64,000 nt of DNA from Bacteroidota bacterium. Its GTDB lineage: Bacteria > Bacteroidota > Bacteroidia > Bacteroidales > VadinHA17. The stretch is from the NCBI GenBank assembly GCA_003250475.1, contig QKGI01000074.1, positions 1 through 64,000 on the forward strand, read 5' to 3'. The first letter of the stretch is position 1; each line of letters opens with the position of its first letter. The notes below the pieces were generated by a model. The model was not told the DNA's origin. It saw only the letters and a program-made list of their open reading frames with translations, and made no database searches. This document shows, piece after piece, positions 42,448-51,348 of this stretch. Both the position numbers and the translations under genes were made by a program.

Positions 42448-43095
42448 TCACCGGACTGCTTTGAATTCGTCGCTCAACCGGTAGAAGATTCCTTTTTCAC
42501 TTCCTTCATACGAGATTATGCCACAGAGAACAAAATTACTCAGTATCTTCTCAGCCGTTCTTGAATTTATTCCTGCGAGACTACGGTAGCCTGCCAGTGT
42601 TATCTTTTCCCCGTCCCGAAGGTGATTTAACAGGGTGCTTTCTTTTTCCTCAAACCTCAGTAACAATCCCCGTGAACTGGCTCTGCGGCGCCATACCTGC
42701 ATTATCACCCGGTCAGCCATAAAGTTCTGATCATTTTGCCTGAAATATGCCTTCCATTTTCCATGTTCATCCTTCGCCTTAACAGGCATCCTGTCGCTTA
42801 CAGGCACCTTAACCTCCAGGATACTCTTCCCGTTAATATCATGGTTAGAGGTTTTGACGGTAACTTCCGGGTCACAATACAACCTTGCTGCCGCATCAAT
42901 CATGTAATACTCCTCATCAGACCTGACGCCTGCAAGGGACCCGTTATCCCTGACACCGATCAACAACTTGCCTCCGTCAGTATTTGAAAATGCCGATAGG
43001 GTCCTGGCTATTTTCCGGGGATCAGAGATACAATATTTGAAATCAAGATGCAATCCCTCACCGCCGGAGATCAGATTATGGATGTAGCGCCCCAT
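42448..43095 (-). CDS. AlbA_2 (Schlafen-like) domain protein with winged-helix C-terminus
   Basis: 215 residues. The AlbA_2 domain spans about 8-130: EGLHLDFKYCISDPRKIART, then AFSNTDGGKLLIGVRDNG with the conserved asparagine-aspartate-glycine-glycine stretch, and ILEVKVPVSDRMPVKAK. The C-terminal 65 residues look like a winged helix (ITLAGYRSLAGINSRTAEKI). Such proteins are usually called putative DNA-binding or ATP-binding regulators without firm function. It converges on the SpoIIE gene with three bases between stops and is divergent from the MBL-fold gene. Confidence 0.85.
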   Translation of the reverse strand: MGRYIHNLISGGEGLHLDFKYCISDPRKIARTLSAFSNTDGGKLLIGVRDNGSLAGVRSDEEYYMIDAAARLYCDPEVTVKTSNHDINGKSILEVKVPVSDRMPVKAKDEHGKWKAYFRQNDQNFMADRVIMQVWRRRASSRGLLLRFEEKESTLLNHLRDGEKITLAGYRSLAGINSRTAEKILSNFVLCGIISYEGSEKGIFYRLSDEFKAVR

Positions 43096-43183
43096 GGTTG
43101 AACGAATAATTGCTGACTGGCAATACTGCTAAAATAAAATAAAATATTTGTATATTGGCTCGAATAGAATATGATGCAATGCT

Positions 43184-43927
43184 ATGAACAGACAGTATTT
43201 ATTAACATTTTTGTTAATTCTGATAATATCGTTTAACAAAACAGACGCCATGGCGCAAAAGAGCTTTGAAAAGGATACCTTCAAAACATCACAGGGACCT
43301 GCAGAGATATGGTTCCTCGGGCATGGAACCCTGATGATCTCTTTTGGAGGAGAAGTGATTCATATCGATCCATACACCGCAGTGGCAGATTATTCATTAC
43401 TGCCTTCCGCTGATGTGGTACTGGTAACACATCAGCATGGAGATCATCTTGATCTCAAAGCGATAGACAAGATAAAGAAAAAAGAGACCCGGTTTTTCTG
43501 TAATGCAATGTCGGCCAAGGATTTGCCGGGAGCAACAGTAATGAAGAGCGGTGATGTGCAGCTATCAGGGAAGATACGTATAGAGGCAGTGCCTGCATAT
43601 AACATACGGCACGAACGCTCTCCGGGAAACCCGTTTCATCCCAGGGGAGAAGGGAACGGGTATATACTGACGCTGGGAGACAAGAGGATATACATTGCCG
43701 GTGATACGGAGGATATCCCGGAGATGGCAGAGCTCAAGGATATTGATATTGCTTTCCTGCCAATGAACCTGCCTTACACCATGACACCGGAGATGGTGGC
43801 AGAAGCAGTGAAAATGTTCAACCCGGCAATACTCTATCCCTATCATTACGGACAGACGGACCCGGAGAAGCTGATACCACTTATAGACAGTAGCAAAACA
43901 GAGGTAAGAATAAGAAAATTACAATAA
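43184..43927 (+). CDS. Exported MBL-fold metal-dependent hydrolase (UlaG-like)
   Basis: 247 residues with a signal peptide (about 1-24, ending AMA). It is a small metallo-beta-lactamase-fold enzyme: HGTLMISFGGEVIHIDPYTA, THQHGDHLD with the metal-binding HxHxDH, IYIAGDTED with Asp, and LYPYHYGQTDPE with the C-terminal His. The UlaG-like group hydrolyses lactones or phosphodiesters; substrate unknown. It begins a run of three exported proteins in the same direction (18 and 12 bases between genes), so a shared periplasmic pathway is likely. Confidence 0.88.
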   Translation: MNRQYLLTFLLILIISFNKTDAMAQKSFEKDTFKTSQGPAEIWFLGHGTLMISFGGEVIHIDPYTAVADYSLLPSADVVLVTHQHGDHLDLKAIDKIKKKETRFFCNAMSAKDLPGATVMKSGDVQLSGKIRIEAVPAYNIRHERSPGNPFHPRGEGNGYILTLGDKRIYIAGDTEDIPEMAELKDIDIAFLPMNLPYTMTPEMVAEAVKMFNPAILYPYHYGQTDPEKLIPLIDSSKTEVRIRKLQ

Positions 43928-43945
43928 TCATTCAAGACAGAATTT

Positions 43946-45130
43946 ATGAAGAGGAGAACTTTTTTCAGGTCAGGGATTGCGAGTGCAGCAGGACTGACAT
44001 TATTAGGTGGCAAGTCATTTGCTGGTAAAGGCCTATTGGAAGAAAATGAGATCGTATATCGTACCCTGGGAAGGACAGGGCTGAAGCTGCCTGTTGTCAG
44101 TTTCGGCGTGATGCGGTCTGACAACAGTTCGCTGGTTGAGGCTGCCTACCATGCCGGCATCAAGATGTTTGATACGGCACATGTATACATGAATGGAAGG
44201 AATGAAGAAATGCTGGGCAACTTCTTCAGCTCGGTACCGAGGGAGTCGTTCATCATAGCGACAAAAGTCAAGCCGGCAGGTGCGGACCAGAATACAGGTA
44301 TTCCCACAAGGGAGACAACGGCAAAGGATTTCCTTAAGAACTTTGACCTGAGTCTGCAGCGGTTAAAGATGGATTATGTGGATATCCTCTATCTTCATAA
44401 TGTCATCAGTGCTGAAATGGTCAGACATAAGGAGATTGTCAATGCCATGCTGGATCTGAAGAAAAAGGGGAAGGTCAGGTTTATTGGTATCTCAACACAC
44501 AAGAACGAATCCCTCGTCATCAACACTATGGCAGAAGCCGGTATATGGGATGTGGTGCTCACATCATACAACTACAGGCAGACATATATTGATGACCTGA
44601 ACAATGCAATAAAAAAGGCAACCGAAGCAGGTATTGGTGTGGTAGCTATGAAGACCATGGCAGGCGGCTGGCTTGACAAGGAGAAAACAAAGCCTGTGAA
44701 TGCCGCTGCAGCACTGAAGTGGGTTATTTCAAACCCTGATATATGTACCACCATTCCCGGGATTTCGACCTTCGATCAACTGACTACGGATCTTGAAATA
44801 ATGAGTGATCCTGTACTGACAGAATCAGATAAGACTGATCTGATGGCTGAGGCATCACTCCCGGGTCTCTATTGCAATGCCTGCAGCAATTGCACCCCCG
44901 GATGCCCGAACAACCTTCCCATCCCGGAACTCATGCGTGCCTATATGTATGCATATGGTTACAGCAATCTTTCAATGGCCTCGGAGCTTCTGAGCGAAAC
45001 AGGTATAAAGTCAGACCCTTGTTCTGGATGTGAGACCTGTACCACAAATTGTGTCAGGGGCTTCAACCTGAAGGAAAAGATAGCAGATATCTCCAGGCTT
45101 GCAGATGTACCTTATGACCTTATTGCTTAA
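43946..45130 (+). CDS. Tat-exported aldo/keto reductase with C-terminal iron-sulfur domain
   Basis: 394 residues. MKRRTFFRSGIASAAGLTLL is a twin-arginine signal, the route used for proteins that insert cofactors before export. The AKR barrel has the tetrad: Asp and Tyr in MFDTAHVYMNGRNE, Lys in IATKVKP, His in ILYLHN. After about residue 310 there are two cysteine groups, CNACSNCTPGCPNNLP and CSGCETCTTNCVRGF, fitting two [4Fe-4S] clusters. This AKR-ferredoxin type is found in anaerobes. Electrons could pass between the clusters and the NADPH site or a flavin. It sits between the MBL-fold and DUF6599 genes. Confidence 0.9.
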   Translation: MKRRTFFRSGIASAAGLTLLGGKSFAGKGLLEENEIVYRTLGRTGLKLPVVSFGVMRSDNSSLVEAAYHAGIKMFDTAHVYMNGRNEEMLGNFFSSVPRESFIIATKVKPAGADQNTGIPTRETTAKDFLKNFDLSLQRLKMDYVDILYLHNVISAEMVRHKEIVNAMLDLKKKGKVRFIGISTHKNESLVINTMAEAGIWDVVLTSYNYRQTYIDDLNNAIKKATEAGIGVVAMKTMAGGWLDKEKTKPVNAAAALKWVISNPDICTTIPGISTFDQLTTDLEIMSDPVLTESDKTDLMAEASLPGLYCNACSNCTPGCPNNLPIPELMRAYMYAYGYSNLSMASELLSETGIKSDPCSGCETCTTNCVRGFNLKEKIADISRLADVPYDLIA

Positions 45131-45142
45131 AACCACCGCCAT

Positions 45143-45988
45143 ATGAATTTCAGGAAGTTCTTAATTGTTGCAGTCATGTTCTTAATCTCCCTGTCGGTGA
45201 TGAGCGGACAGCAGCTTTTCCCTGTTCTGAAGGGATACAAAGCCACCAGTGATTACCCTGTCTATACACCCGATGACCTGTGGGATTATATCAATGGTGC
45301 TGCTGATGGATATCTGGCTATGGGTTTCATCGACCTCAATATCACCGAATATGTAAAAGGCAGGGACAGGATAAAGGCCGAGATCTACAGGTTTGGAGAC
45401 GATACAAGAGCCTTCGGCATGTATTCCATGGAACGTTCCCCGGATTACAGGTTCATTCAAACAGGTGTACAGGGTTATAATGAGCCTGGTGCAGTCAACT
45501 TCTATAAAGGCTGCTACTATGTTAAGATAATGACTCACTCCAAATCATCCAGGGTGAATGACAGGATGCTTGAGCTTGCAGGTCTGATCTCATCACGTAT
45601 AGAGGGAAAGAATGAGTTCCCTTCCCTTCTTGGCATTTTTCCGCGGGAAGGATTGATTCAGAACCAGGAGACCTATGTGCTTGAGAGCGTCCTGGGTCAT
45701 GAGTTTCTCAGGGGTGCCTTCAGGTCTTCGTACGAGGTTGAAGGTGATCATTTCGATGTTTACCTTTTCAGCTGTAAAAGCAGTGATGAAGCCTCGGCCA
45801 TGGCCGGGAAGCTGGCAGGCGAAGCTTATACACCGGGTGATGATGTTTTCAAGTATGTTTTTAAGGACGGCTACAACGGCGTTCTCCATATGGCTCAACA
45901 GGGAGACAGACTGGTGGTAGTATCCGGACTTGATTATGACAGCACTCCGCTGGCAGAACGATATATTGACCTTATGCTTCGCCGGTGA
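45143..45988 (+). CDS. Exported DUF6599-like protein
   Basis: 281 residues with a signal peptide (about 1-22, ending SGQ). The mature part starts LFPVLKGYKATSDYPVY, then DLWDYINGAADGYLAMGFID, IKAEIYRFGDDTRAFGMY and GAVNFYKGCYYVKIM. This DLWxYINGAAxxYL pattern is that of the DUF6599 family, whose function is not known. It is the last gene of the three-gene exported group, 12 bases after the aldo/keto reductase, and is followed by a strong bidirectional terminator. A link with the reductase is inferred from position only. Confidence 0.78.
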   Translation: MNFRKFLIVAVMFLISLSVMSGQQLFPVLKGYKATSDYPVYTPDDLWDYINGAADGYLAMGFIDLNITEYVKGRDRIKAEIYRFGDDTRAFGMYSMERSPDYRFIQTGVQGYNEPGAVNFYKGCYYVKIMTHSKSSRVNDRMLELAGLISSRIEGKNEFPSLLGIFPREGLIQNQETYVLESVLGHEFLRGAFRSSYEVEGDHFDVYLFSCKSSDEASAMAGKLAGEAYTPGDDVFKYVFKDGYNGVLHMAQQGDRLVVVSGLDYDSTPLAERYIDLMLRR

Positions 45989-46010
45989 GGCGTCCGGGAC
46001 AGGAAACAAA

Positions 46011-46039
46011 AAAGGTGTCTCTTTCGGGACACCTTTTTT
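46011..46039. terminator. Bidirectional intrinsic terminator
   Basis: AAAGGTGTC and GACACCTTTTTT form a perfect nine-base-pair stem over an eight-base loop, with T on one side and A on the other. It serves both the DUF6599 gene and the convergent tonB gene. Confidence 0.9.
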
Positions 46040-46058
46040 TATAGTCGGTTAATACCAG

Positions 46059-46835
46059 TTACTTGAGCTGGAAGCTGATAGGTACACTGTACCACACGTT
46101 AACGGGTTTACCGCCCTGTTTTCCGGGTTTCCACAGCGGGAGCATCTTGATCACCCTGATGGCCTCCTCGTCAAGTGACGGGTCAACGCCCCTGACGATG
46201 GATACCTGGTCAACAGTGCCCTTGTAGGTCACGCAGAACCTGAGTATCACCTTACCCTGGATGTTGTTTTCCTTGGCCAGTTCGGGATACTTGATGTTAT
46301 CATAGATGAACCTGAAGAGCTCCGTATCCCCGCCAGGGAATGAAGGCATCTCTTCAACAACTACGAACACTTCCTGCGGAGCCTCTTCCTGGACCTCCTC
46401 CTTTACCTGTTCGATCACCTCAACAACCTCAGCGTCAACAACAGTCTCGGCCACGTCGTCTGCAGTCATGAACTGTGTTGCCTCCTCCGGCTTGACGGTG
46501 TCTACAACCACCGGGGCCACGTATTTGACCACGGTCTGCTGTTCTGCCGGCGGTGGCGGTGGTGGCGGTGGTGGCGGAGCGGCTTCCTCCTGCTGAATAT
46601 CGTTGGCCATCTCGGCGATAACCTCGTTGGCATCCCTTGCTTTGACAAGGGCAATATTCTTAGCCCTGATATAAGGTACAATTGCGGCCGTTAGAATTAT
46701 GACAATGCCTATAATTATTGATAAAGTCATTGTCTTGGCATATTTCCTGCGAATATCGTAGGCGCCATATTCCTTATTCCTGTTCTCGAAGACTATGTCA
46801 TCAAGACTAGGGTATCGTTTCTTTTCGTTTGCCAT
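46059..46835 (-). CDS. tonB: Energy transducer TonB
   Basis: 258 residues from the Met at 46835 (MANEKKRYPSLDD); the open frame extends further upstream into exbD, but this start leaves 13 bases after exbD and fits the family. One transmembrane helix (about 38-58), a long acidic/proline stretch including ten to eleven consecutive Pro (near 92-103) and a C-terminal TonB domain (about 170-258: EEMPSFPGGDTELFRFIYDN, GKVILRFCVTYKGTVDQV, KMLPLWKPGKQ). It couples the inner-membrane ExbB/ExbD motor to outer-membrane receptors. It is the last gene of an exbB-exbD-exbD-tonB operon. Confidence 0.93.
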   Translation of the reverse strand: MANEKKRYPSLDDIVFENRNKEYGAYDIRRKYAKTMTLSIIIGIVIILTAAIVPYIRAKNIALVKARDANEVIAEMANDIQQEEAAPPPPPPPPPPAEQQTVVKYVAPVVVDTVKPEEATQFMTADDVAETVVDAEVVEVIEQVKEEVQEEAPQEVFVVVEEMPSFPGGDTELFRFIYDNIKYPELAKENNIQGKVILRFCVTYKGTVDQVSIVRGVDPSLDEEAIRVIKMLPLWKPGKQGGKPVNVWYSVPISFQLK

Positions 46836-46848
46836 ATCCTTGTCCCTT

Positions 46849-47520
46849 CTATTGTGCTGAACCTGAGGCCGTAGCTGCAGCTGCAGCTGCATCCCTGTTA
46901 AGGGCATCAACAACCAGCTTTTCCTCAATCCAGTCTATATCAGTAAATATATAACGGGCAATACCTACGATGGACATTTCATCAATGATATCGACGAAAT
47001 TCTTGTATTTTGACGTCTTGTAGGCTTTTATAAGAACGATCGGCCCAGTATCATCATCCTTTTTAAGCTGACTGATAGCGCTTCGCATGGAGTCCTGCTT
47101 GATATCGATCTTTCCCGAGATAACATCTTTCTCGAACTGGTCGATCTTACGGAACAGTGCTCTGTTTCTTTCCAGAAGAATCTGGCGTATTCCTTCTGCG
47201 CTGAAGTCAGTTTCCTGAAGAACTGTGACATCCGGGTCGGCTTTGCCGGGATACCAGAATACCTTGTCATCAGGACCAAGGATAATATTGAGAGTACGGC
47301 TGTCAGCAATCTTGGGAGGGTCTACTTTCTCATCCTTCTTTATCTTTTCAGGAAGAACGATTTCCATGACCTTCGGTTTGCTGAAAGCTGCTGTTAGCAT
47401 GAAGAACGTGATGAGGAGACTCATGAGGTCAACCATCGGCGTCATATCCACGCGGGCATCACCTTTTTTCGGTTTCTTCTTTCCGCCCTTGCTTTTTTCC
47501 TCTACTTGAATGTCTGCCAT
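46849..47520 (-). CDS. ExbD/TolR-family motor protein, second copy
   Basis: 223 residues. One transmembrane helix near residues 28-48 preceded by RVDMTPMVDLMSLLITFFML with the conserved Asp of the proton path, then a periplasmic domain of over 160 residues, longer than E. coli ExbD (141 aa in total). The middle has VISGKIDIKQDSM and PIVLIKAYKTSKYKNFVDI, the latter the canonical ExbD fold end; the C-terminus is Ala-rich. The N-terminus is Lys-rich (KSKGGKKKPKKGD). It lies one base after the other exbD and 13 bases before tonB. Confidence 0.9.
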   Translation of the reverse strand: MADIQVEEKSKGGKKKPKKGDARVDMTPMVDLMSLLITFFMLTAAFSKPKVMEIVLPEKIKKDEKVDPPKIADSRTLNIILGPDDKVFWYPGKADPDVTVLQETDFSAEGIRQILLERNRALFRKIDQFEKDVISGKIDIKQDSMRSAISQLKKDDDTGPIVLIKAYKTSKYKNFVDIIDEMSIVGIARYIFTDIDWIEEKLVVDALNRDAAAAAATASGSAQ

Positions 47521-47521
47521 C

Positions 47522-48160
47522 TTACTCAGTTATTTGTTCTTCGGTAATTTCAACTGCTCTCAGATTGGTGATCAGGTTAAACCTGTTCACGTTCTTGTCC
47601 TGCAGAATATCCAACACTTTTTTTACCACCGGAAATTCAACATCGGCATCGCCCTTGATCATGGTATTCACAGCAGGGTTAACCTGACGTGCGAACAGAA
47701 TCCATAACGCAAGCTGGTTGTCAGTGGAATCGATAGGAACGCCTGTTTCAAGGGCAGTTTTATCTTCAGAATTCTTGGCAGCAAGATAAGCTTTCATTTC
47801 CTGTATAGGAACACCAACGGATGTACCTGTCTTCTCAAACTTGCGAAGTTCATCCTCTGTAAACTCAATGTTGTATCTCTTACCCATCTCGGCAAGGATC
47901 TTAGGACGGAATTTGAGAATGGTATCCGGTCCGTTATCAACATTGAAGAATATCCGGTTGTCTTTCGCGATGAGAACGGTCATAACGTTGGCATCCATCA
48001 TCGGTTTCTCCGAAACAGAAAAAGGTGTATCAACAGGGGCCGACTCAGTAGGCCTGAATGTTGCTGTCAGGATGAAGAATGTGAGCAGCAACGTAAACAG
48101 GTCCACCATCGGCGTCATGTCGATTCGTGGCGATTTGGCTCCTAATTTAATCTTTGGCAT
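47522..48160 (-). CDS. ExbD/TolR-family motor protein, first copy
   Basis: 212 residues. The transmembrane segment with the conserved Asp (RIDMTPMVDLFTLLLTFFIL) is followed by a large periplasmic domain with an insert (about 95-150: DELRKFEKTGTSVGVPIQEM) before NTMIKGDADVEFPVVKKVL, the ExbD core. Two successive ExbDs of different sequence are a regular feature of Bacteroidota Ton operons; they may form a heterodimer inside the ExbB pentamer. It follows exbB after about 46 bases and is one base before the second exbD. Confidence 0.92.
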   Translation of the reverse strand: MPKIKLGAKSPRIDMTPMVDLFTLLLTFFILTATFRPTESAPVDTPFSVSEKPMMDANVMTVLIAKDNRIFFNVDNGPDTILKFRPKILAEMGKRYNIEFTEDELRKFEKTGTSVGVPIQEMKAYLAAKNSEDKTALETGVPIDSTDNQLALWILFARQVNPAVNTMIKGDADVEFPVVKKVLDILQDKNVNRFNLITNLRAVEITEEQITE

Positions 48161-48206
48161 CTTCTAATTCCTTTCTTTTATAGACCAAAAGAATAAATTC
48201 GGCAGA

Positions 48207-49022
48207 CTATTTTCTAATTGACGCGGCGAAGGTCTGTGTCAGACTGAAGCCAGCCTCATCAATTTTAAAGACATAACCGTCAATTCTTGATGAGAACATG
48301 TTAAAGAAGATAATAGCCAGGGTTGAACCTGTAATACCGAATGCAGTATTAACAAGAGCCTCGGAAATACCGGTTGAGAGGGCGAGAGCATCAGGAGCAC
48401 CTGACTGGGCAAGGGCTGCAAATGCACGGATCATCCCGATAACCGTTCCGATAAGACCTATAAGCACTGAGATGGATGCAATGGTTGAAAGCATGACCAT
48501 ATTCCTTGAGAGGGTCGGCAGCTCGAGTGCTGTTGCCTCTTCCAGAGCCTGTTTCATTGAGGTGATCTTCTGGTCTTTTTCAAGTTCTGTGTCATGTTCA
48601 AGAGCGCGGTAGCGTGAGAGACCGGCTTTTACAACGTTAGCAAGTGAACCCTTCTGCTTGTCGCATGCAACGATTGCATCTTCAATTCTGTCTTCTGTAA
48701 GCATGTGCTGAAGATTTGCAACAAATACATTGAGTCTTGCTTTCCCTTTTACTCTTGTGAGAGTAATCCATCTTTCAACCGTGAAGATGAGGAGGGTAAT
48801 AACGATAGTTATAAGTACAGGCACTATAACACCTCCCTTGTACATAAGTCCAAGAAGGTTACCCTGCAGTGGATGACCTTTGGGATTGCCACCTTCAAAG
48901 TTTACCGGATTACCCAGTACTCTGGTGAAAATAAGATAAGCAACAATAAATGCCAGAATAATTGATAGAGGTGCAAAAAGCGACTGCCATACACCGCTGG
49001 ACGACTTGGATTTTTTACTCAT
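48207..49022 (-). CDS. exbB: MotA/TolQ/ExbB proton channel protein
   Basis: 271 residues from the Met at 49022 (MSKKSKSSSGVWQ); the frame runs on 19 codons into what looks like the promoter, so this start is preferred. Transmembrane helices near 20-40, 72-92, 185-207 and 230-250. The TolQ/ExbB signature is clear: LSTIASISVLIGLIGTVIGM, then GISEALVNTAFGITGSTLAI. It makes the inner-membrane pentamer that uses the proton gradient to drive ExbD and TonB. It is the first gene of the motor operon, with a promoter at 49061-49091. Confidence 0.93.
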   Translation of the reverse strand: MSKKSKSSSGVWQSLFAPLSIILAFIVAYLIFTRVLGNPVNFEGGNPKGHPLQGNLLGLMYKGGVIVPVLITIVITLLIFTVERWITLTRVKGKARLNVFVANLQHMLTEDRIEDAIVACDKQKGSLANVVKAGLSRYRALEHDTELEKDQKITSMKQALEEATALELPTLSRNMVMLSTIASISVLIGLIGTVIGMIRAFAALAQSGAPDALALSTGISEALVNTAFGITGSTLAIIFFNMFSSRIDGYVFKIDEAGFSLTQTFAASIRK

Positions 49023-49060
49023 TTTAGTATTCTTTTTAGTTGGTTTAAGTAAACAGTTTG

Positions 49061-49091
49061 CAAAAATAATTATTCTCAAATTCTTTTACAA
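49061..49091 (-). promoter_or_regulatory. Promoter of the exbB-exbD-exbD-tonB operon
   Basis: Read on the minus strand: TTG (49089-49091), a 20-base spacer and TATTTTTG (49061-49068), a perfect -7 box, 38 bases before the exbB start. It supports the shorter exbB start and separate transcription of the motor genes from the TPR gene upstream. Confidence 0.55.
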
Positions 49092-49140
49092 TAGTCACAG
49101 TTAATTAGATGCAACTTTAAGCTTATATGTTTTACACGTT

Positions 49141-51342
49141 CTACTTTTCCAGAGAGGCGTTATATGTTCTCCTTTTCGTGACCGGTACCTCTATTGTCTG
49201 ATAACCCTTGGCACTTATTACCAGTGTCTCGGAGGCTTCGGGCATAACAAACTTGTATTCACCCCTTGCATTGGTCCATGCTTCGGCTGCTGTATCCTTT
49301 ACCCTAACTGATGCTCCGGGTATTGGTTCACCCGATGAATCGGAGATTACACCTGTGATCTCATTGGGATGAGCTTTCGGAATTGCGCTTCTCTGCAGCT
49401 GGTTGATATACTGTATTGTAGACCTGGCCGCTTCGTTGCCCGGCTCTACGGCCAGTATCTTATTATTCTCTTCAATAGCCTTGGCGTATTCACCCATGGT
49501 CATATACATAGTGCTGAGTGAGCTGTGGGCCCTGACAACATAATCAGGGGAGAGGTTCATCATCCTGTTGTAGTAGGCTTTTGCATCATCATACCTCTTA
49601 TTCTGCAGCGCTTCATAACCAAGGTACCTCATGGCATCGTACATCTCCTTGACGTTCTTGACTGAGTCGGCAGCTGCCTTCTGGAGCAGGGCTTCGAACC
49701 TCGGCTTGGCCAGCCCCAGTTCAGAATCGGGATCTTTTGCAGAGGCTGTATTGGCCATCCAGAGATAACCCTGGAGGTTGTCAGGGTACTTTTCTATCAT
49801 CTTGCTGAACACTTCGGTAGCTTTATCAAAAGCTTTGTCCTGATAATAAGCCCTGCCTACCTGTATATAGTCATTCTCACTGTCTTTTCCCTTATCGAGG
49901 AGCCGTTCCCATGTAGCTGCAGCATCTGCATACTTGCGGGCGGCATACTGAACCGATCCCTTCTCATAGATGAGGTTAAGGTCTTCCTCGTCAGTAAAGT
50001 TTATTGCATTGTCATAAGCTTCGAATGCCCTGGTAAGTTCAGATTCTGCTTCTGTGATACTTGCATGAGCGGCGTCGACCCTGGCTTTCAGGGCGTCTAT
50101 ATCAGCCTTGGCCTTCTCTTTTGCCGGACCTTTGGTGGCCGGATACCTGGCTTCAAGCTTACTTAGTTCTGCAGCTTCATTGTCAGCTTCTATGACCTGC
50201 TTGCTGTAGTCCTGGTTCTTCCTGGCAAGGATCCTTGCATAGTAGATGTAGTCTTTCTTGATAATACGGTCAGCGTCGAGGTTGGCAAAAAGCTTGTCCA
50301 TATATGCCTTGGCAACATCAAAATTGCCCTCCTCGTATGCAGAATAGCCTGCAATACGGTTCATATATGTCCTTGAGTTGTCAACAGCAAATATCTCCTC
50401 CACGTTCTTTATCACCTCCTGGTACTCTTTTGCGTAGTAGAGTGCATTCACGTACCTGATCTTCGCAGGTATGTTACCGGCAGTGAGCTCAAGGTATTTC
50501 TCGAAGTATTTCTTTGACTCGTTGAATCTACCTGCCATGGAATATAGCTGACCCAGTTCCCTGTATGCAGGAGCATAGTTCTGGTCAAGAGCAATAGCCT
50601 GTTCATAATAGGGTATTGCAGCCATCAGGTTACGCCCCTTGACATAGATGCTTCCTATTTTCATATTGGCAGTGGGAGACTGCAGATCCCAGTCCTGTGC
50701 AAGATTATAGTTCTTGATTGCCTTGGATCCGTCGTTGACAAGAATGTAAATATCACCTGCTATGATGTATACTTCACTGTTTCTCGGGTCAATCTGCAGA
50801 GCCTCTCTGATAAAAGGAAGTGCCTTGCTGGTATCAACCTGTTCAAAACGAATAAATGATTCGGCAATCTTGGCAAGGGTATAAGCATAGCTCTTCGGAT
50901 CTTTGATCTTGGTTACCTTCTTGTAGGGAGGGAGGAGCTGATCAGCTTTCTCTCTCAGCTCTTCAGCCTTTGCATTATCACCTTTGTAGAATGCAACCTT
51001 TGCAAGTCCGACATAGTTCAGGGGATCAGCCGGGTTGGCATCCACACCCTTGTTGAAAATATCGGAAGCCTCTTTGGTTGCTACATTCAGCGAGTTGGAA
51101 ATAGTATCAGCAAAGTAGTTCAGCAGCGTGTTCTCTCCATAGTGGAAATAGATAATGCTGTTGGTTGGTTCATTACTGATCAGTTGCTGGAACAGTGTCT
51201 CCGCTTTATCATACTGTTCATTTTTCGTCAGGGTTATAGCCTCCTCGAGCGTCTGGGCTTTCAGTCCGCTTCCAAAGACCATACAAAATACCGCTGCGGG
51301 CAGCAACGCGAGTTTCATACTTCTATTAATCATTGTTATCAT
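49141..51342 (-). CDS. Exported TPR protein with C-terminal carboxypeptidase-regulatory-like domain
   Basis: 733 residues. A signal peptide ends near residue 30 (SGLKAQ); internal Met at 9 (MKLALLPAA) could be the real start. Residues about 30-640 are tetratricopeptide repeats (for example AYRELGQLYSMAGRFNESKK and GYLWMANTASAKDPDS), with a Lys/Glu/Ala coiled-coil section around 400-450. The last 80 residues are a carboxypeptidase-regulatory-like sandwich (ITGVISDSSGEPIPGASVRV). It would be periplasmic, maybe peptidoglycan- or outer-membrane-associated. It lies between a PstS-like lipoprotein gene (6 bases) and the Ton motor genes (118 bases); this association is inferred to be functional. Confidence 0.88.
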   Translation of the reverse strand: MITMINRSMKLALLPAAVFCMVFGSGLKAQTLEEAITLTKNEQYDKAETLFQQLISNEPTNSIIYFHYGENTLLNYFADTISNSLNVATKEASDIFNKGVDANPADPLNYVGLAKVAFYKGDNAKAEELREKADQLLPPYKKVTKIKDPKSYAYTLAKIAESFIRFEQVDTSKALPFIREALQIDPRNSEVYIIAGDIYILVNDGSKAIKNYNLAQDWDLQSPTANMKIGSIYVKGRNLMAAIPYYEQAIALDQNYAPAYRELGQLYSMAGRFNESKKYFEKYLELTAGNIPAKIRYVNALYYAKEYQEVIKNVEEIFAVDNSRTYMNRIAGYSAYEEGNFDVAKAYMDKLFANLDADRIIKKDYIYYARILARKNQDYSKQVIEADNEAAELSKLEARYPATKGPAKEKAKADIDALKARVDAAHASITEAESELTRAFEAYDNAINFTDEEDLNLIYEKGSVQYAARKYADAAATWERLLDKGKDSENDYIQVGRAYYQDKAFDKATEVFSKMIEKYPDNLQGYLWMANTASAKDPDSELGLAKPRFEALLQKAAADSVKNVKEMYDAMRYLGYEALQNKRYDDAKAYYNRMMNLSPDYVVRAHSSLSTMYMTMGEYAKAIEENNKILAVEPGNEAARSTIQYINQLQRSAIPKAHPNEITGVISDSSGEPIPGASVRVKDTAAEAWTNARGEYKFVMPEASETLVISAKGYQTIEVPVTKRRTYNASLEK

Positions 51343-51348
51343 GTTTGG

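Noticed and set aside
46306-46596. Plus-strand ORF rich in Ser, Thr and Gly
   Set aside because: Antisense of the tonB proline-rich and acidic region; the poly-Gly run mirrors the poly-Pro codons.
46836-46928. Longer N-terminus for TonB
   Set aside because: The extra 31 codons are within the exbD 3' end and do not resemble TonB; the Met at 46835 fits the family.
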